In this document: positions 44,156-56,426 of the stretch, one piece after another
Layout: each line of letters begins with the position of its first letter
How positions within the stretch are numbered: position 1 is the stretch's first letter
Source: Hericium rajendrae
Taxonomy: Eukaryota; Basidiomycota; Agaricomycetes; Russulales; Hericiaceae
Direction of reading: 5' to 3'
NCBI GenBank assembly: GCA_033439255.1
Contig: CM065879.1
Span: forward strand, 166,501 to 230,500
Length of the DNA stretch: 64,000 nucleotides
Program-made: the position numbers and the translations under genes
Notes under the pieces: model-generated
The model's database searches: none
Told to the model about the DNA's origin: nothing
Seen by the model: only the letters and a program-made list of their open reading frames with translations

Positions 44156-44694
44156 GATATACTGTATCGTTTCGACCATAGGTTCACTGGATGTGACCTG
44201 TGACCTAAGTTCACCGATCTGGGGGAAGTTCACAGCTAGAAGTGACCCGTGACGTTGAGTTCATGGTGACCTCGTTCACCTTAGTTCACACCTCACCGTG
44301 TCGGCAAACAAACGCTGTATGGGAAGGAGACACCTTGACTATCTTTGCATTGCTTGTATTACCCTCTGGAGGCCTCTGGAGGCTCTTCCACGGTGCGCCG
44401 CGCACTTGAATGACATCGACACATCGCTCGGCATATCTCCGGGTACCATCGCATACGCGCATGACGGCCCGAAATACTTCTTCCTTGCAACAGCTTTCTT
44501 AGCATTCATTCTGGGCGCGGGGAAGATGAGGCTACATTATTGCTGACGTTTTCCGAGGTTTTGGGGGCTAATTCCGCATGGTTTTATGTCAGGTTCATCC
44601 TCGTCTGTGACCCGTGAGTTCACACCGAATAGGTTCAAGTTCACGGGCCCTGTGACCCGTGACTGAACCTATGGTCGAAACGATACAGTATATC
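44156..44694. mobile_element. MITE-like TIR element (539 bp)
   Basis: GATATACTGTATCGTTTCGA and the following CCATAGGTTCA are repeated in inverse at the right end, giving about 31 bp of perfect terminal repeat. Inside lie many GTTCA and GTGACC subterminal copies in both orientations. The target is probably TA. An 82-codon ORF (44298-44546) shows no transposase motif. Confidence 0.85.
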
Positions 44695-46969
44695 GAACAG
44701 CCACACGAAGGAATTTATCAAGCTCGGCGCGGGATCGACGTTACAGGTCAGTAGATCGTTCGTGATTTTAGACGCTGTCCATGCTGATCGATGCGGCGCT
44801 TGAAAAGCCGTTCGATAGCCCTCACAGTTTTTCCGAATTAAAATCTTAAAGGCCGACGGATCTTCTGCACCAGCGCTCCATCTGCGCCTGGGTGCAATCT
44901 GGACATGCATCGGGCCATAATCCAAAACTGACGCTAGGTCTCGAGAGAAAAGGAGATACTCCGACCTGATCGATCCAGAGAACATACATGACTTTTTTCC
45001 AGGTCACCGATGACTGGGGCTTGAGCCTTCCGCCCGTGACAAATTTTGAGTTGCGGGCACCTGCATGGAACTTGTCACAGGATTCTTACGACACATACTC
45101 TGGATAGTAGTCAATCTGACATCGTGGATCATGGCCCGGGAATGACCTTGTGAGTAGCCCGGCGGTCTCTTCGAACTGCTCCACGGGCCGCTGACCACGG
45201 ATGATTGGCAGAATTTCCTGAACCTATCGTGCCCCCTGTCATGCATGTCACGTCGAGCGGGCTCCTTCGACCTTGTGGCGAACAGCAAGCGTACTGACGT
45301 GTGTCGGTTTAGACGCCGATTGTACACCGGTGCGTGGATCGTGCAGGGCCCGCTACGGAAGATCTGCGCGGAAAGAACCCAGCCTCGAGTGGCGGATTTG
45401 CATTCATGCTTTGACTGCACCTCCCCGATGCGGGGAACGCACCTTTCATGTCGCCGGCACGTTTGTTCCTAGAGTTGAGCATCGCACACTTGTGCGTGGT
45501 CCCATCGCGCCTGCATTGGGTGCTACGCAACGCTGACATGTACTCACGGGAGTATCATCAGCGCTAGCTCGAGAGCTTCGTTCAAGGCGGTGATGATGCA
45601 TGCGCCTCGACCTGCGTAAGGAATGCGGGCTGCTCAAGTCTGCCAGGGACGCAATCATTTCCCCACCGGCAAATTATTTGGTGGGTTGACGGCCTCTTGA
45701 AAGAAGGCCGTGTTCAGTTCTGGTTCTTGTTGATGCTGGTAGACGCACGTTCAATTTCTTCGGGCTTCGCAGACGCTTGTTGTGGGCACGGTGATATGAA
45801 TCTGTGATCGTGGTGAGAATAGAGTGATGCCATCTACTTTGTTATTTGAGACCTTGCGCCCGGGTCCCCGTCAGCAGGCTGATGAAGGCGTTTCTCAGTG
45901 CGGGTGCCTAGTTTCGAGGCAGCGAACGATCTCCGTTGGAAGGTACATGTTATATTGTATTGGACTGAGTCAGTTCTATGGAAGCGCTTCCTCCTGTATT
46001 ATTGTCACAGTACAGTCTTGCGGCGGCTGTCCCAGCGTATGCTCGTTTTATCAATGTTTCTCCCTCTTTCTGATCTTATGCCGATAAATTAGTATTTAGT
46101 ATTGAAAGCGCCTTCATTTTGGGCATCTCGGGCCTTTAAAATTCACATCGAGGTGGACTGAATAGCGTTCCTGAGCGCTAAGTGTCGATGCGCGGTCGCC
46201 TCGTTCACAGCGTCATTCATGTTTTGCTTCTGACACGGCAGACGCCAGCCGCCATATGATCTCCCGTCATCTCGCCATGCCAGACTAGGTACAACGAGGC
46301 GCGGTGCAGGACTTGGCCCGAGGGGTCGATTCGGGGAAGATGTCTTATCGGCCCCGTGGAACATTCGCAAATCCTGTCTCGCCTTTTGTAGGCAGCTTCG
46401 TTACCGAGGGGAAGCCGTGACTGCCCGTCCAGGCAAATCTGCTCCCAGCGTCTGGTGTTCGGTAACGAGGACATGTCGACCCTGGGACACGTTTCCCATC
46501 CGATGATGACTATCGACAGGCGGGCGTCATCGACGCAAATCCTTGTTTGCTCCTTTTGTTCGCGCAGAACGGATCTGCGTCTTCTTTTGTCTTTTGCAGG
46601 GGATCCTTCCGCCGTGCGTCCTCGTGGAGCGGGCAGCAGCGTTTGCCGGCCTCGCATCCCTTCCTTACGGAAACCACGCGCCGACGCACATCGACGGCCT
46701 GCAAACCTTACACGGCCTTCGGACGATAAGCTGAGCCGAGGATACCTCATTCGGTCCATGCCTCTTTCCGCTTTCCATTGATGCGATCGCCGCTGTATTC
46801 GCACCCGATTCCTGTCACCCAGCTGAAGGCCCTCGGCAAAGTCAGATCTACGTACGCATTCTCAGTAAGTCCTTCTGTGGCTTGGCCGCCTCGTGCCTCC
46901 TCCTTCTTATACGGGGGTACGCCACACTGCTCTGAACTTTCTGTCATCAAACGCCATCTGGGCGCACCG
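44695..46969. other. gene-free stretch of ~2.3 kb
   Basis: Open frames up to 195 codons (46217-46804, minus) occur but carry no recognisable motif and no convincing exon structure. I call no gene here. Confidence 0.4.
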
Positions 46970-46978
46970 TATATATAG
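46970..46978 (+). promoter_or_regulatory. TATA box of the C2H2 gene
   Basis: TATATATAG lies about 46 bases before the ATG at 47024. Confidence 0.55.
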
Positions 46979-47023
46979 ACGATCCTTTCGAATCCGTCGT
47001 CCCCTTCGATCCTCATCCCCATC

Positions 47024-48300
47024 ATGAGTCCCTCGTCGCAGCAGACCACTCTGCCAGGCATCCAAGATTTGTTTCCCGGTAGGTCCCTCGATGCCGCTCG
47101 GGATCGTCGCCTGATAAACATGCTCTAGATCATCTGTATTATGATCAGGTCAACGGGCATGGTTTCCGAAGGCTATCGGCGCCATCCAGCCCTCCACCGC
47201 GCGTTCTGGGCAGAGATCATCGCACACTCTTCGTAGGCCGTCCGCGCTTTCCTGCCCTTCGGTTAGGACTAAAATATCGCCGTCGTATAGAGCGAAGGCC
47301 AGAATGGCCGTGGTACACAAGGGCGCGATTTGCCGCTCCCAGCACTGGCGCAAGAGACGCATCTGGGCAGCAGGAAAGCCGGCGATGCAGGTCGCCGCGA
47401 CCGCGCGTCATCGTATCATGATCCGCAGCACGGTGCTGGTAATAGACCTCGCCATGCCCACGTGTCGCCGCGCCAGGAAAGTCCGCCAAATCCGCCTTCC
47501 TATTCCTTCGACGTGCTTCGCCCCGACCCGTCGAGGACATCTCTCGAGCCCGTCGCGGCGCGTAGGCACACTATCCCGCGCGCTCCGTCCGCAGGAGCAT
47601 TCCGCGTTGACCTGTCTGCACCTGTGGAGAGGATGCGAACAGCGGCGCCGAACAGCCATGAGAGCTCGCCCGATCGATCCGAGGCGAGCGACGACGACAA
47701 CAATCACACCGCCTCGTCGGCCTACTCTGCGTCGCAGATGTCGTCCCCAGTGACCATCCCCGATGGCGAGTCCCCGCCGCCGGACACGCCGTTCGAGAAC
47801 GGCAGGCGCCACATGTGCCCACACTGCTCGAAGCGGTTCAACCGCCCGAGCAGCCTCGGCATCCATGTGAACACGCACACAGGCGCAAAACGTGAGTCTG
47901 GTCTTATACGCATGCACGCCAGGCTTGCTCACGTGCGGCGCGATTGGCGGGGCCAGCGTTCAAGTGTCCGTACCCCGGCTGCGGCCGGACGTTCAACGTC
48001 AACTCAAACATGCGCCGGCACTATCGCAACCACCCTCAGTCGCCGGCGGCGGAGGACGGGTCGGGCTGGTCGTCTGCGTCGCCGCTGCCTGGCCCGGTCC
48101 TGCAGATCATCGGGTATGCCACGCCTGCGACGGCTGCTGCTGCCAATGGCACATCCTCGGACGAGGATGAAAGCTCGCCTATGGAGATCGACGTGCCGGG
48201 AAGGCGTGGCAGGACGCTGTCCTGGGAACCGTATACGCCGGACTGGTACGAGCAGAAGTACAAGGAGGAGGGGTACATGAGTGGGCGCAGAGGGTCGTAG
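47024..48300 (+). CDS. C2H2 zinc-finger protein, probable transcription factor
   Basis: Nuclear regulator by family. Exon 1 encodes MSPSSQQTTLPGIQDLFP and ends at 47080 (GTAGGT). A small exon DHLYYDQVNGHGFRRLSAP follows. One further intron in 47210-47340 is not resolved, because the frame changes before ETHLGSRKAGD. The middle is Ser/Pro-rich (SSAYSASQMSSPVTIPDGES). Two fingers follow: HMCPHCSKRFNRPSSLGIHVNTH, then, after a 65-base intron at about 47892-47957, FKCPYPGCGRTFNVNSNMRRH with YRNH completing the zinc site. The C-terminus has an acidic DEDESSPMEIDVPG stretch and RTLSWEPYTPDWYEQKYKEE. It ends RRGS. Target genes are unknown. Confidence 0.8.
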
Positions 48301-49599
48301 CTTGCTGTGCTGCCGCTGGGTCAAGTTTTTGTCTGAATATTTGGGTGTCGCTTTAAATTTATAGACCTCTCGCCTCTGTCTCTTGTCTGTCGACACGATT
48401 CTCATGTTGTATTCTACTTCCCTCGTATGTCGCCTCCCCGCCATCTTGGACGTTGTGTACTTATTTACTGCCTGTTTGTAATGATATGCTTTCATCGTCC
48501 TTGATCATTCCCATGGAGCCTCAGCACAATCATGATCACCCTGGGTAATAATATGACAGCCCAGGACATTTTTATTCCCTGATTGATCCCACCAAATCTA
48601 GGATACTACTGTAACGTCAGTGCGATTTGTGGAGGAGGATCGCGGTGAGGCCATCCTCCGAGTCGGCTAGGCTCATCATTATTGTTACATAACACTGTGC
48701 GTAAGAATGATACTCCGCGATGCCCATTTATTCTGGAGGAGCTTGATTTTATTCAAGTTTCGCAGATCGTCGCGCTGCGGCGCTCTTCGCTGTTCACTCT
48801 CGAGGACCATCATGTCGACGTCTCTTCTCGCGATTTTCTCATGGTCGCGATGCGATCTCCGTCTTGATCTTCAAGCGCAGAGCCCGATGGCTCTCAGGAT
48901 ACGCCATGGGCGCGAATTTGACTGGCGCCGAACCGATGGGGCGCAACGAGCGATGCCATTTCGAGGCGGGGGCACCCATCACGCACAAGGGGCTCCTCCT
49001 GAATTCCGTATCGGACGCCGGTCACAGGGCCAGATGACACTGGCTCCGCCCGAACGAGGGTCCTGAGAACGCCCTGCGTGTGTGCGGAGCTCACGTCGGA
49101 AGATGGTCCACTGATAAGAAGCCCATCCTCCCCGGAGATACATACCAGAGATGGTGCGAGCGCGCGGGCACGTCAGGCTCCTCCTCGAAATAGCGGGTCC
49201 GCTGGCGTGCATCACCTCCTATTCGTATTTCGGCCTTGTGATAGTCTGCCGGAGCCTCCTGGGTCGGCAATCGTTGTACTCTTGCAAAGTGATTCTGCAC
49301 TAGATTCATGCTCGCTTCCTGGCCCACCAGGCTCAGAACTAGGCAAAGTGACAGCGCAATTCTTGATAGGCCTTGGCTCGCCGACAGTTCGCGGGAGCTC
49401 AAGAGCTCGTGAGATGTGTGGATGGATGGGCAGGGATGGGCCTGCGCATTTTGGAATGTAATGTAGGTAATGACGCATGTGCTGAGTGTACATACCGCCA
49501 GCCGCAGTGCCCGCCGCCCGCGGCTGACCGCTGTCCAAAACGAGTCCAGCGATTCCTATCGACGCCACGGCGCGTTTTTGTCCCCGACTCCTCACTGAC
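48301..49599. other. intergenic stretch, no gene seen
   Basis: Open frames of up to 144 codons on either strand look like chance frames. No motif is recognised. Confidence 0.4.
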
Positions 49600-50732
49600 A
49601 TGTCTGACTCAACAACCATCACAGCGACGGTATGTTCCTTGACCAATCATTAAGTCGCGGTGGTCATGCCTTTACTAACACCGTTTTGGTCTAGGTAGCA
49701 CCAGACGCCCCGGACACAGATGAAAATGTGGACGTGCTCGCGGCCCACGACATCCGCGTCCTTGGTCAAAGCATCACCGTCACCGGCATCGTGTTCTCAA
49801 TCATCCTCGCGCTAGCCTTCATTCTCGCAATCGCCTTTCCGTTATGGCTGCATGTGCGCAATCGCAGGCGCCGGGCCCGCAAGAACCTCGAGAAGAGCGT
49901 GGATCTGCCGCCCACGCCTGACCACAGTGCCATCGCGCACCCCTCCCTCAAGAGCTCCAAATCGCAGCAGAAGCAGCCAGAATGGTCAGAATCGCCGGTC
50001 GCGAATACACGCAGGCGTTGTCGATGCCATAGCTGCCGAAGGGCGCGCGCCTCAGCGCCGGGCCAGCCCCACCCGGAAGGTCCGGGCAACCGCCCACTAT
50101 CGCCAATCCTGGAGAGCCAGGACAGCTACGCCTCGGTCGCGCTACCGCCTGTCGCCTCAAGCGGAGTCCTTTCCTTTCGCTTCTCCGATAACAACGCAGC
50201 GCCGGCGCCTTGTGCTCCCGCACACTGTGACGGCATTCCCGCAGAACGGCGCTTGTTGGGATCCCCGCGGGCTTCTTATGAAAATCCTGTTGGTGAACTC
50301 TCGCGTCACGCGCCGCAAGGTTCAGAGTCTGTGCGCACCGTCGATCCGCCCTTCCCGTGGTGCCCAGGGCCCTTCGCTCCCCTCTACCCGCCTCCCCTCA
50401 GCAGTACCTCGCCGAGGTCTCCAATGTCTGACGAGTTTTCGACGCCGACATCTTTCTTTGACTCTCCGCAGACACCCGACAGTCTGAGCTTCCATCGCTT
50501 GTCCCGCGTGTTCACTTCTGGCTCGCCGGATTCGGATCGGGCGGGGCTCCTCTCTGGTCGCGACGATGCATGGCTTCCGGATGAGGCATGGTTGTACGAA
50601 TGTGATAGTTCGATGCAGACGGACAGCTCTTCGTCTAGCGGCTCTATCGGGCGTGGATTCACTGGTGCTAGCGGACAGCTGGATTCGTCATTTGTAGCAA
50701 GTGGAGGCTATTGGGCCGGCGACATCGCTTGA
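49600..50732 (+). CDS. single-pass membrane protein of unknown function
   Basis: Two exons. Exon 1 encodes MSDSTTITAT and ends before GTATGTTCC (49630). Exon 2 starts VAPDAPDTDENVD after CTAG. About 347 residues. Residues 35-60 form one membrane helix (VTGIVFSIILALAFILAIAFP) followed at once by RNRRRRARK, so the C-terminal bulk should be cytosolic by the positive-inside rule. That part is Ser/Pro-rich and disordered-looking (PLYPPPLSSTSPRSPMSDEF), with a CRCHSCRRAR Cys/Arg patch. No cleavable signal peptide is seen. Function unknown. Confidence 0.65.
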
Positions 50733-51017
50733 TCTGCTGTGAACGATCTCGACCTCGACCGCATGCCTGATTTCAAGATGTCCACTCGTGCATCTATAAT
50801 GTCCTATATATGTCCTGTCATGTTCCATGTCACTGAAACACACACCTACAGAGTTATCGCGTGCCTGTAGAGTACGACTTGATGCCTATGTATTAGTCAA
50901 CACTGAATCGCAGCCGAGACTCACTTCACCAGATTTGAGTGTCGCGTTCTCGCCATCGTCATTATAACCAACACCAGAGATTGATCTCCGACTAAAACAC
51001 CACCAAGCGGACTCTCG

Positions 51018-52510
51018 CTACGAAGCAAAGAGCGATTCACCGTCAGACGAATCGCCGCCACCACCCCCACCGTCGCCGCCTCGCCCGTCCCTGGGCCCCG
51101 CGCCTCGGTGCATGATCGCCCTCGCCTTCACCGGCGTCCCTGCAACAAGAACCACAGGTCCGCCCGCCCGGGCGCGGGCCTTCTGCGGCGTCCCGGCGAC
51201 CAGAACCGTGCCCGCCGCCTTCGTCTTCCGCTGCGCAGCGAACGCCCGCTCGGCGCGCCGCGGCTTGTCCTTGAACACCTTCGACATGCTCACCTCGCGC
51301 TGCAGCACGCGCTTGCGGCTCGTGTTGCGCTGCAGTTGCTCCGCGTCCTGGCTGAGCGAGACGGAGAGGGAGCGCGAGCGGGATCGGGAGGGCGCGCGGG
51401 AGCCAGATGTGTGTTGTGTCTCGTCGGCGGGATCGCGTGCGCGCGAGGCGGGGCGCGAGGTCTTGGGCGCGGGATCGTCGGGCTGCTCGTCGTCGTCCTC
51501 GGACCATTGTGGGATGCGGAAGAGCTTCACGCGCAGGAGGCGGTAGAGATGTGGCAGTTTGGTCGCGAAACTGTAGACGCGTTAATTCGTAGCTGGTGCT
51601 TGGGCATGAGGGCTGCTTACAGCGGCTGCACGACGTCTTCGCAGAACTCCTGCGTCCAGTCGCGCAGCTCTTTACCGACAGCGGCCTGCTGTTGTGTCCC
51701 TTCCGCGTCGAATGCGTCGTGCTCCGCGTCAGTCGCGGGAAGCGCCATCTGCCAGAGCACGAGGCGGTCCATGAGGCTCTCGAGGCGGTCTTCGAGGATG
51801 TGCTCTGGCGTCGCTTCTTCTGCGTCGGAGGACGATGTGTGCTGCAGTCGTCGTCGCTTCCGCGGCGGGGCGGGGCTAGGGCGGTTCGTGGGCGGAGGGC
51901 AGGGTCCTGGGAGTGTTAGGCGGAGGAGGTGGATGAGGATCTGGATCTGTACTCTACGAGTCCTATTAGCCACTTTACAAGTAATAGGTAGCGGAAAGGA
52001 TTCGTACTCGCGTTTCTCCATCTGCTCGAGCCATGTCCTACTCGTGTCCTCGTCACTGTCATCCATGGACTCCGACTGTGCCTGGTGATCAAAGGCGAAT
52101 AGCATCATCTGGTCCTCTAGCTCGCTTGGGACTCGCTGAGCGAGAACTTTGGGAACTTGTTCTTGGTACTTGTAGGAGCACCAGCGACTCGTGAGCGAGA
52201 TCGAGTCTAGAGGTGGGTGCAGGGCTGCAGCGTCATTGCTCTCGACGAGCGACAGTAGCATGCGCGTGAGATGGCGCAGAGGAAACAAGACCTGATTAGA
52301 ATGAGCAGTTTGTCAGATTCGTTATCTATATTATATGTGCTTCGACCTCACTTCTGGCAGATAAAGAAATTGAAGATAATTGAGGCGAACCCGTTCGTCG
52401 AGACTAGCAGATGGCTGGCTGGGATGGAATAGGGCGCTCGAAAGTGATATGGTCCTCTCCTGGTTCTCAATCCATTTGATAGAGCCTGTGGTTGCGAGCT
52501 TGTAGTGCAT
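51018..52510 (-). CDS. Sld3/Treslin-like DNA replication regulator, copy 2
   Basis: Same exon plan as copy 1. It starts MHYKLATTGSIKWIENQERT (52510) and carries VLFPLRHLTRMLLSLVE, MEKRE followed by the conserved intron, LEDRLESLMDRLVLWQM, CEDVVQPL, then MKLFRIPQWSEDDDEQ, an RS-rich region, REVSMSKVFKDK, and both VLVAGTP motifs, ending ESLFAS. A few residues are missing after RAERAFAA (RVAQE in copy 1) and the change is in frame. No stop is seen, so the copy looks functional. The downstream flank matches copy 1 for about 30 bases. Shared caveat on the family name. Confidence 0.6.
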
Positions 52511-52574
52511 ATTACACTGGTGCTATCGAGTCGAACTTGAGGTGAAGCTGAAGCAGAGAACGGGGACGGACGTG

Positions 52575-52614
52575 ACGCGTCTGTTGCGCGTCCACGTGGT
52601 GTGACGTCACGCGT
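52575..52614 (-). promoter_or_regulatory. paired ACGCGT (MCB) boxes of Sld3-like copy 2
   Basis: ACGCGT at 52575-52580 and 52609-52614, with CCACGTGG and TGACGTCA between them, as in copy 1. Confidence 0.5.
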
Positions 52615-52778
52615 TTTCCTGCACGAAATCGATATGGGCAAGTAATACTAATAAGTCTAATAGTATGTGCACCGTCAACATTGGCATTATATCACGGCCC
52701 TACGGGTATATCACAACTATGACTTGCTAATCAAGTAGATTATACATTCCTTGAACGAGACCAAGGCAGATATTCGCA

Positions 52779-53345
52779 TCATTTGTCAACCACAATGAAC
52801 GGGTAACGAAAAACACCCTGAGGCCTGTTTATGAACTGCATACAAGCGGCGTTGAGCGCGTTGCCAGTGCCAGCAATGAACCTGTCCCTGATCTCGCGAT
52901 CGGCAGGTGTCTCATATACCTGAACGTCCGGTGCGGCACGTTCGAAGCTGCTTCTGGTTACGAATGCGAGAAACCACTTGTCATCCTCCCAGAAGCCTGT
53001 ACAACGTCAGTCGGTACGATGATGCAGAAAGAAGAACAGACACACAATTTGGCCTAGGAATCCGAGCTTCCTTCGGCTGTTCGAGGTACCAGTTACTCCA
53101 GGCAAGATAGACATCAAAGAAGTCTGGTGTTCCATCGGGATACTCAGGCCCGCAACCGACGGACTCGAGGAAGTCGACGAGACGTTTCTCATCAACGACG
53201 TATGCTGCAATGATTCTAACCATCCTGCATGCGAAAGTCAGAGCGAAGACAGGCCACATGTGAGCTACATACATACACGAAGGTTGTTTCGAAAGCTGAA
53301 TTACTCGGGAATGCGGGTTCAAGTTGCTGTATGGTGGTTCGGCCG
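52779..53345 (-). CDS. small FunK1-adjacent family gene, 5'-shortened copy
   Basis: The exon MVRIIAAYVVDEKRLVDFLE...GTPDFFDVYLAWSNWYLEQPKEA is joined across an intron (about 52995-53045) to FWEDDKWFLAFVTRSSFERAA, then RPQGVFRYPFIVVDK. Only the end of the usual first exon remains (NPHSRVIQLSKQ, about 53285-53320). The frame downstream is intact, so it may be expressed from a new start or be a recent pseudogene. The protein differs much from the 59241 copy. Confidence 0.55.
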
Positions 53346-53465
53346 CTTCCTACTTATATAAGTTACGACGAAATGATGGATGACGTAATTCATATGTGTT
53401 GTCGATCCCATCCCAGCTGTTACATACGTCATCCAGATCTCTCAGTTACAGGACAGTACTTCACC

Positions 53466-53700
53466 GTGATTCATCAGTGCGTCGAACAATAGGTGCGTGG
53501 CTTAATAGCGCTTCCTTCGAACAATAGGTGTGTAGCTCCGTATGTCGAACAATAGGTTCTCTTAGGTTCTTGGCTCGCCAGAACGTACTTCGAACAATAG
53601 GTGCGCGGCTCCATATGTCGAACAATTAGTTCTCTTAGCCTCTTGGCTCGCCAGTACGTAGTTCGAACAATAAGTAAATTTTATCCTTTGAACAATAGCC
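53466..53700. repeat. TCGAACAATAGGT-containing tandem repeats
   Basis: TCGAACAATAG or a close variant occurs at least seven times. A larger unit of about 73 bases (GGCTCC-TATGTCGAACAAT ... TTGGCTCGCCAG-ACGTA) is repeated once with a few changes. No gene lies in the stretch. Confidence 0.75.
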
Positions 53701-54036
53701 ATCAACGAGAATGGACGACTTTCCGCGTCCTTATTGTTATTCTATGATATGTTTTCGAGCTCATTTAGATGCAGAGTCCGCTGATTTGCGCGATCTCATT
53801 GGATGAGGAGGCCATCTTGGACTTTAGCAAGGCATTTGAGGGCCTCTGGAATATCATACTAAAAATTTTAGGCCGCACAAAGTCGTTTAACAGTGCTAGT
53901 AGATAGCTTAGACAGGCACAGAATCTCGCATACATAACTAGCTAGATCATGGTAGCATTCTGCACACTGACAGCCCCCAAGTCTTCCCTCGTTCACCACT
54001 GCAGCTTGTCGACGTCGTCTTCCTTTCTATATAATC

Positions 54037-54734
54037 ATGGTCCAATTTGATCCTGCAGCTCATCTTCCTGTAAAACTTCGTCAGAGGATCGAACGGTGGC
54101 ATACTTTCCCGCCGAAGCTCCAGACCAGCCAGTATGGGCCGCTCGACAAGTACTTCAACCTTCGTTTCCCCGATGCCTTGGTCAAGCCACAAGGCCTTAT
54201 CCGTCCCAAGGACAGGACGGCACCTATCGGTTACACCGACATGATCGATGGAGACAGACGCAACATTGGAGACATCAGTATGGACTCTAATGGTAAGCAA
54301 TGGCCATCTCCTTCATCCAATTTTCCTGATCTCTCCTTTGCCTTTCAGGTCTGGCAGTTGACAGCGACACGAAGCGGTATCCCGACTTTATTGTGGCGAG
54401 TTATTACGAGGAGAACGTACGGGGCGCTGTTCCTTCCGACTATGTTCGCCTTGTTGTGGAGGTTGGATCGCTCTACGAACGGGCCCACCCTACTGCACGC
54501 CAGAAAGTGGACATCCGGCACCAGCTGCATGCTTATATGGGTATGTTGGGAGTCGAAGGGGAGAGATGGGACGATCGCGTTATCGGTGTCGCAATTATTG
54601 GCACCGAAATTAGTTTCATGAAGCCAAACAGATCGGCAACCACCGGGGTCGTAACGTGGCGTAGGGGCAAATGGACGACTTTATATGGGAAGGATTGGAA
54701 CGATGAAATGGCGAGGGTAGCAGCCTCCATATGA
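54037..54734 (+). CDS. unknown protein with a nuclease-like D...E-V pattern
   Basis: Two exons. Exon 1 encodes MVQFDPAAHLPVKLRQRIER and ends DISMDSNG before GTAAGCAATGG. Exon 2 resumes LAVDSDTKRYPDFIVASYYEE after TTTCAG. About 215 residues. The motif RYPDFIVA...VRLVVEVGSLYE followed by QKVDIRHQLHAYM resembles the D-(x)-E-x-(K/G) spacing of PD-(D/E)XK nuclease-fold proteins, but the usual lysine is Gly, so this is a weak suggestion. No signal peptide or membrane helix. I do not know the family. Confidence 0.6.
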
Positions 54735-54929
54735 AGGGTTCGGCTCGGTAGATACTGGAGAGCTGATATATAGGTCATTGAATACGACTACAGCACGACG
54801 AATCTCACTTTTGGCTTTCTTTGAGCAAATCACCCTGGATAATCTTTTCTTCTCTCACATTAGCCTAAGTTAATCTAAATGAGACTTAAAAAAAATTGAG
54901 TCGCTAACCTGCTGCCGCCGCTACCACTG

Positions 54930-56366
54930 TGCAGCCACCTCTCCCGTCCAAAGCACTGTGCTTCATGCGCCCTCGCCTTCACCGGCGTCCCTGCGACGAG
55001 AACCACAGGTCCGCCCGCCCGGACACGGGCCTTCTGCGGGGTCCCGGCGACCAGAATCCTGCCCGACACCGTCTTCTGTGCACTGCTCCGCTCATGCGCG
55101 ACGCGACGTGGCTGCAGTGGCGCCGCGACTTGTCCTTGAACACCTTGGACATGCTCACCTCGCGCTGCAGCACATGCTTGCGACTCGTGTTGCGCTGCAG
55201 CTGCTCGGCGTCCTGGCTGAGCGAGACGGAGAGCGAGCGCGAGCGGGATCGGGAGCCGGATGCCCGCTGTGTCGAGTCATCGGCGGGATCGCGTGCGCGC
55301 GAGGCGGGGCGCGATGTTTTGGGCGGGGGATCGTCGGGCTGCTCGTCGTCGTCTTCGGACCACTGCGGGATGCGGAAGAGCTTTACGCGCAGGAGGCGGT
55401 AGAGATGTGGCAGTTTGGTCGCGAAACTAGAGATGTGTTAATTCGTAGGCGGTGCTTGGGGCATGAGGACTGCTTACAGCGGCTGCACGACGTCTTCGCA
55501 GAAATCCTGCGTCCAGTCACGCAACTCTTTACCGACAGCTGCCTGTTGCTGCGTCCCTTCCGCGTCGAATGCGTCCTGCTCCGCGTCAGTCGCGGGGAGC
55601 GCCATCTGCCAGAGCACGAGGCGGTCCATGAGGCTCTCAAGGCGGTCTTCGAGGATGTGTTCGGGCGCCGCCTCTTCCTCGTCGGAAGACGATGTGTGCT
55701 GCAGTAGTCGTCGCTTCCGCCGTGGGGCGGGAATAGGGCGGTTCGTGGGCGGAGGGCAGGGTCCTGGGAGTGTTAGGCGGAGGAGGTGGATGAGGATCTG
55801 GATCTGTACTCTACGAGTCCTATTAGCCACTTTACAAGTAATAAGTAGTGGAAAGAATTCGTACTCGCGTTTTTCCATCTGCTCGAGCCATTTCCTACTT
55901 GTATCGTCGTCACTGTCATCCATGGACTCCGATTCTGCCCGGTGATCGAAGGCGAAGAGCATCATCTGGTCCTCTAGCTCGCTTGGGACTCGCTGAGCGA
56001 GAACTTTGGGAACTTGTTCTTGGTACTTGTAGGAGCACCAGCGACTCGTGAGCGAGATCGAGTCTAGAGAAGCATGCAGGGCAGCGGCGTCGTCGCTCCC
56101 GACGAGCGACAGTAGCATGCGCGTGAGATGGCGCAGAGGAAACAGGACCTGATTACGATGAGCAGTTGTCAGATTCGTGCTCTGCATTGTACGTGCTTCC
56201 AACTTACCTCTGGCAGATAAAGAAATTGAAGATAAGTGAGGCGAACTCGTTCGTGGAGACTGGCAGATGGCTGGCTGGGATGGAATATGGCGCTCGAGAG
56301 TGATATGGTTCTCTCCTGGCCCTCAGTCCATTTGATAGGACCTGCAGTTGCGAGCTTGTAGTGCAT
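54930..56366 (-). pseudogene. Sld3/Treslin-like copy 3, damaged at the 3' end
   Basis: The start MHYKLATAGPIKWTEGQERT (56366), the LFPLRH...MLLSLVG exon and LEDRLESLMDRLVLWQM are all present, and the RS-rich region follows. After REVSMSKVFKDKSRR the frame is lost: the next bases read in another frame, and VLVAGTP motifs recur only out of frame near 55060 and 54990. The end is missing the Gly/Asp-rich tail. Upstream MCB boxes remain (56427-56432 and 56461-56466). A shortened protein could still be made. Confidence 0.65.
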
Positions 56367-56426
56367 ATTACACTGGTGCTATCGAGTCGAACTTGAGGTG
56401 ACGCTGAAGCAGAACAAACGGACGTG

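Noticed and set aside
46217-46804. 195-codon minus-strand ORF
   Set aside because: No recognisable motif, no intron signals, and Arg-rich text typical of a chance frame.
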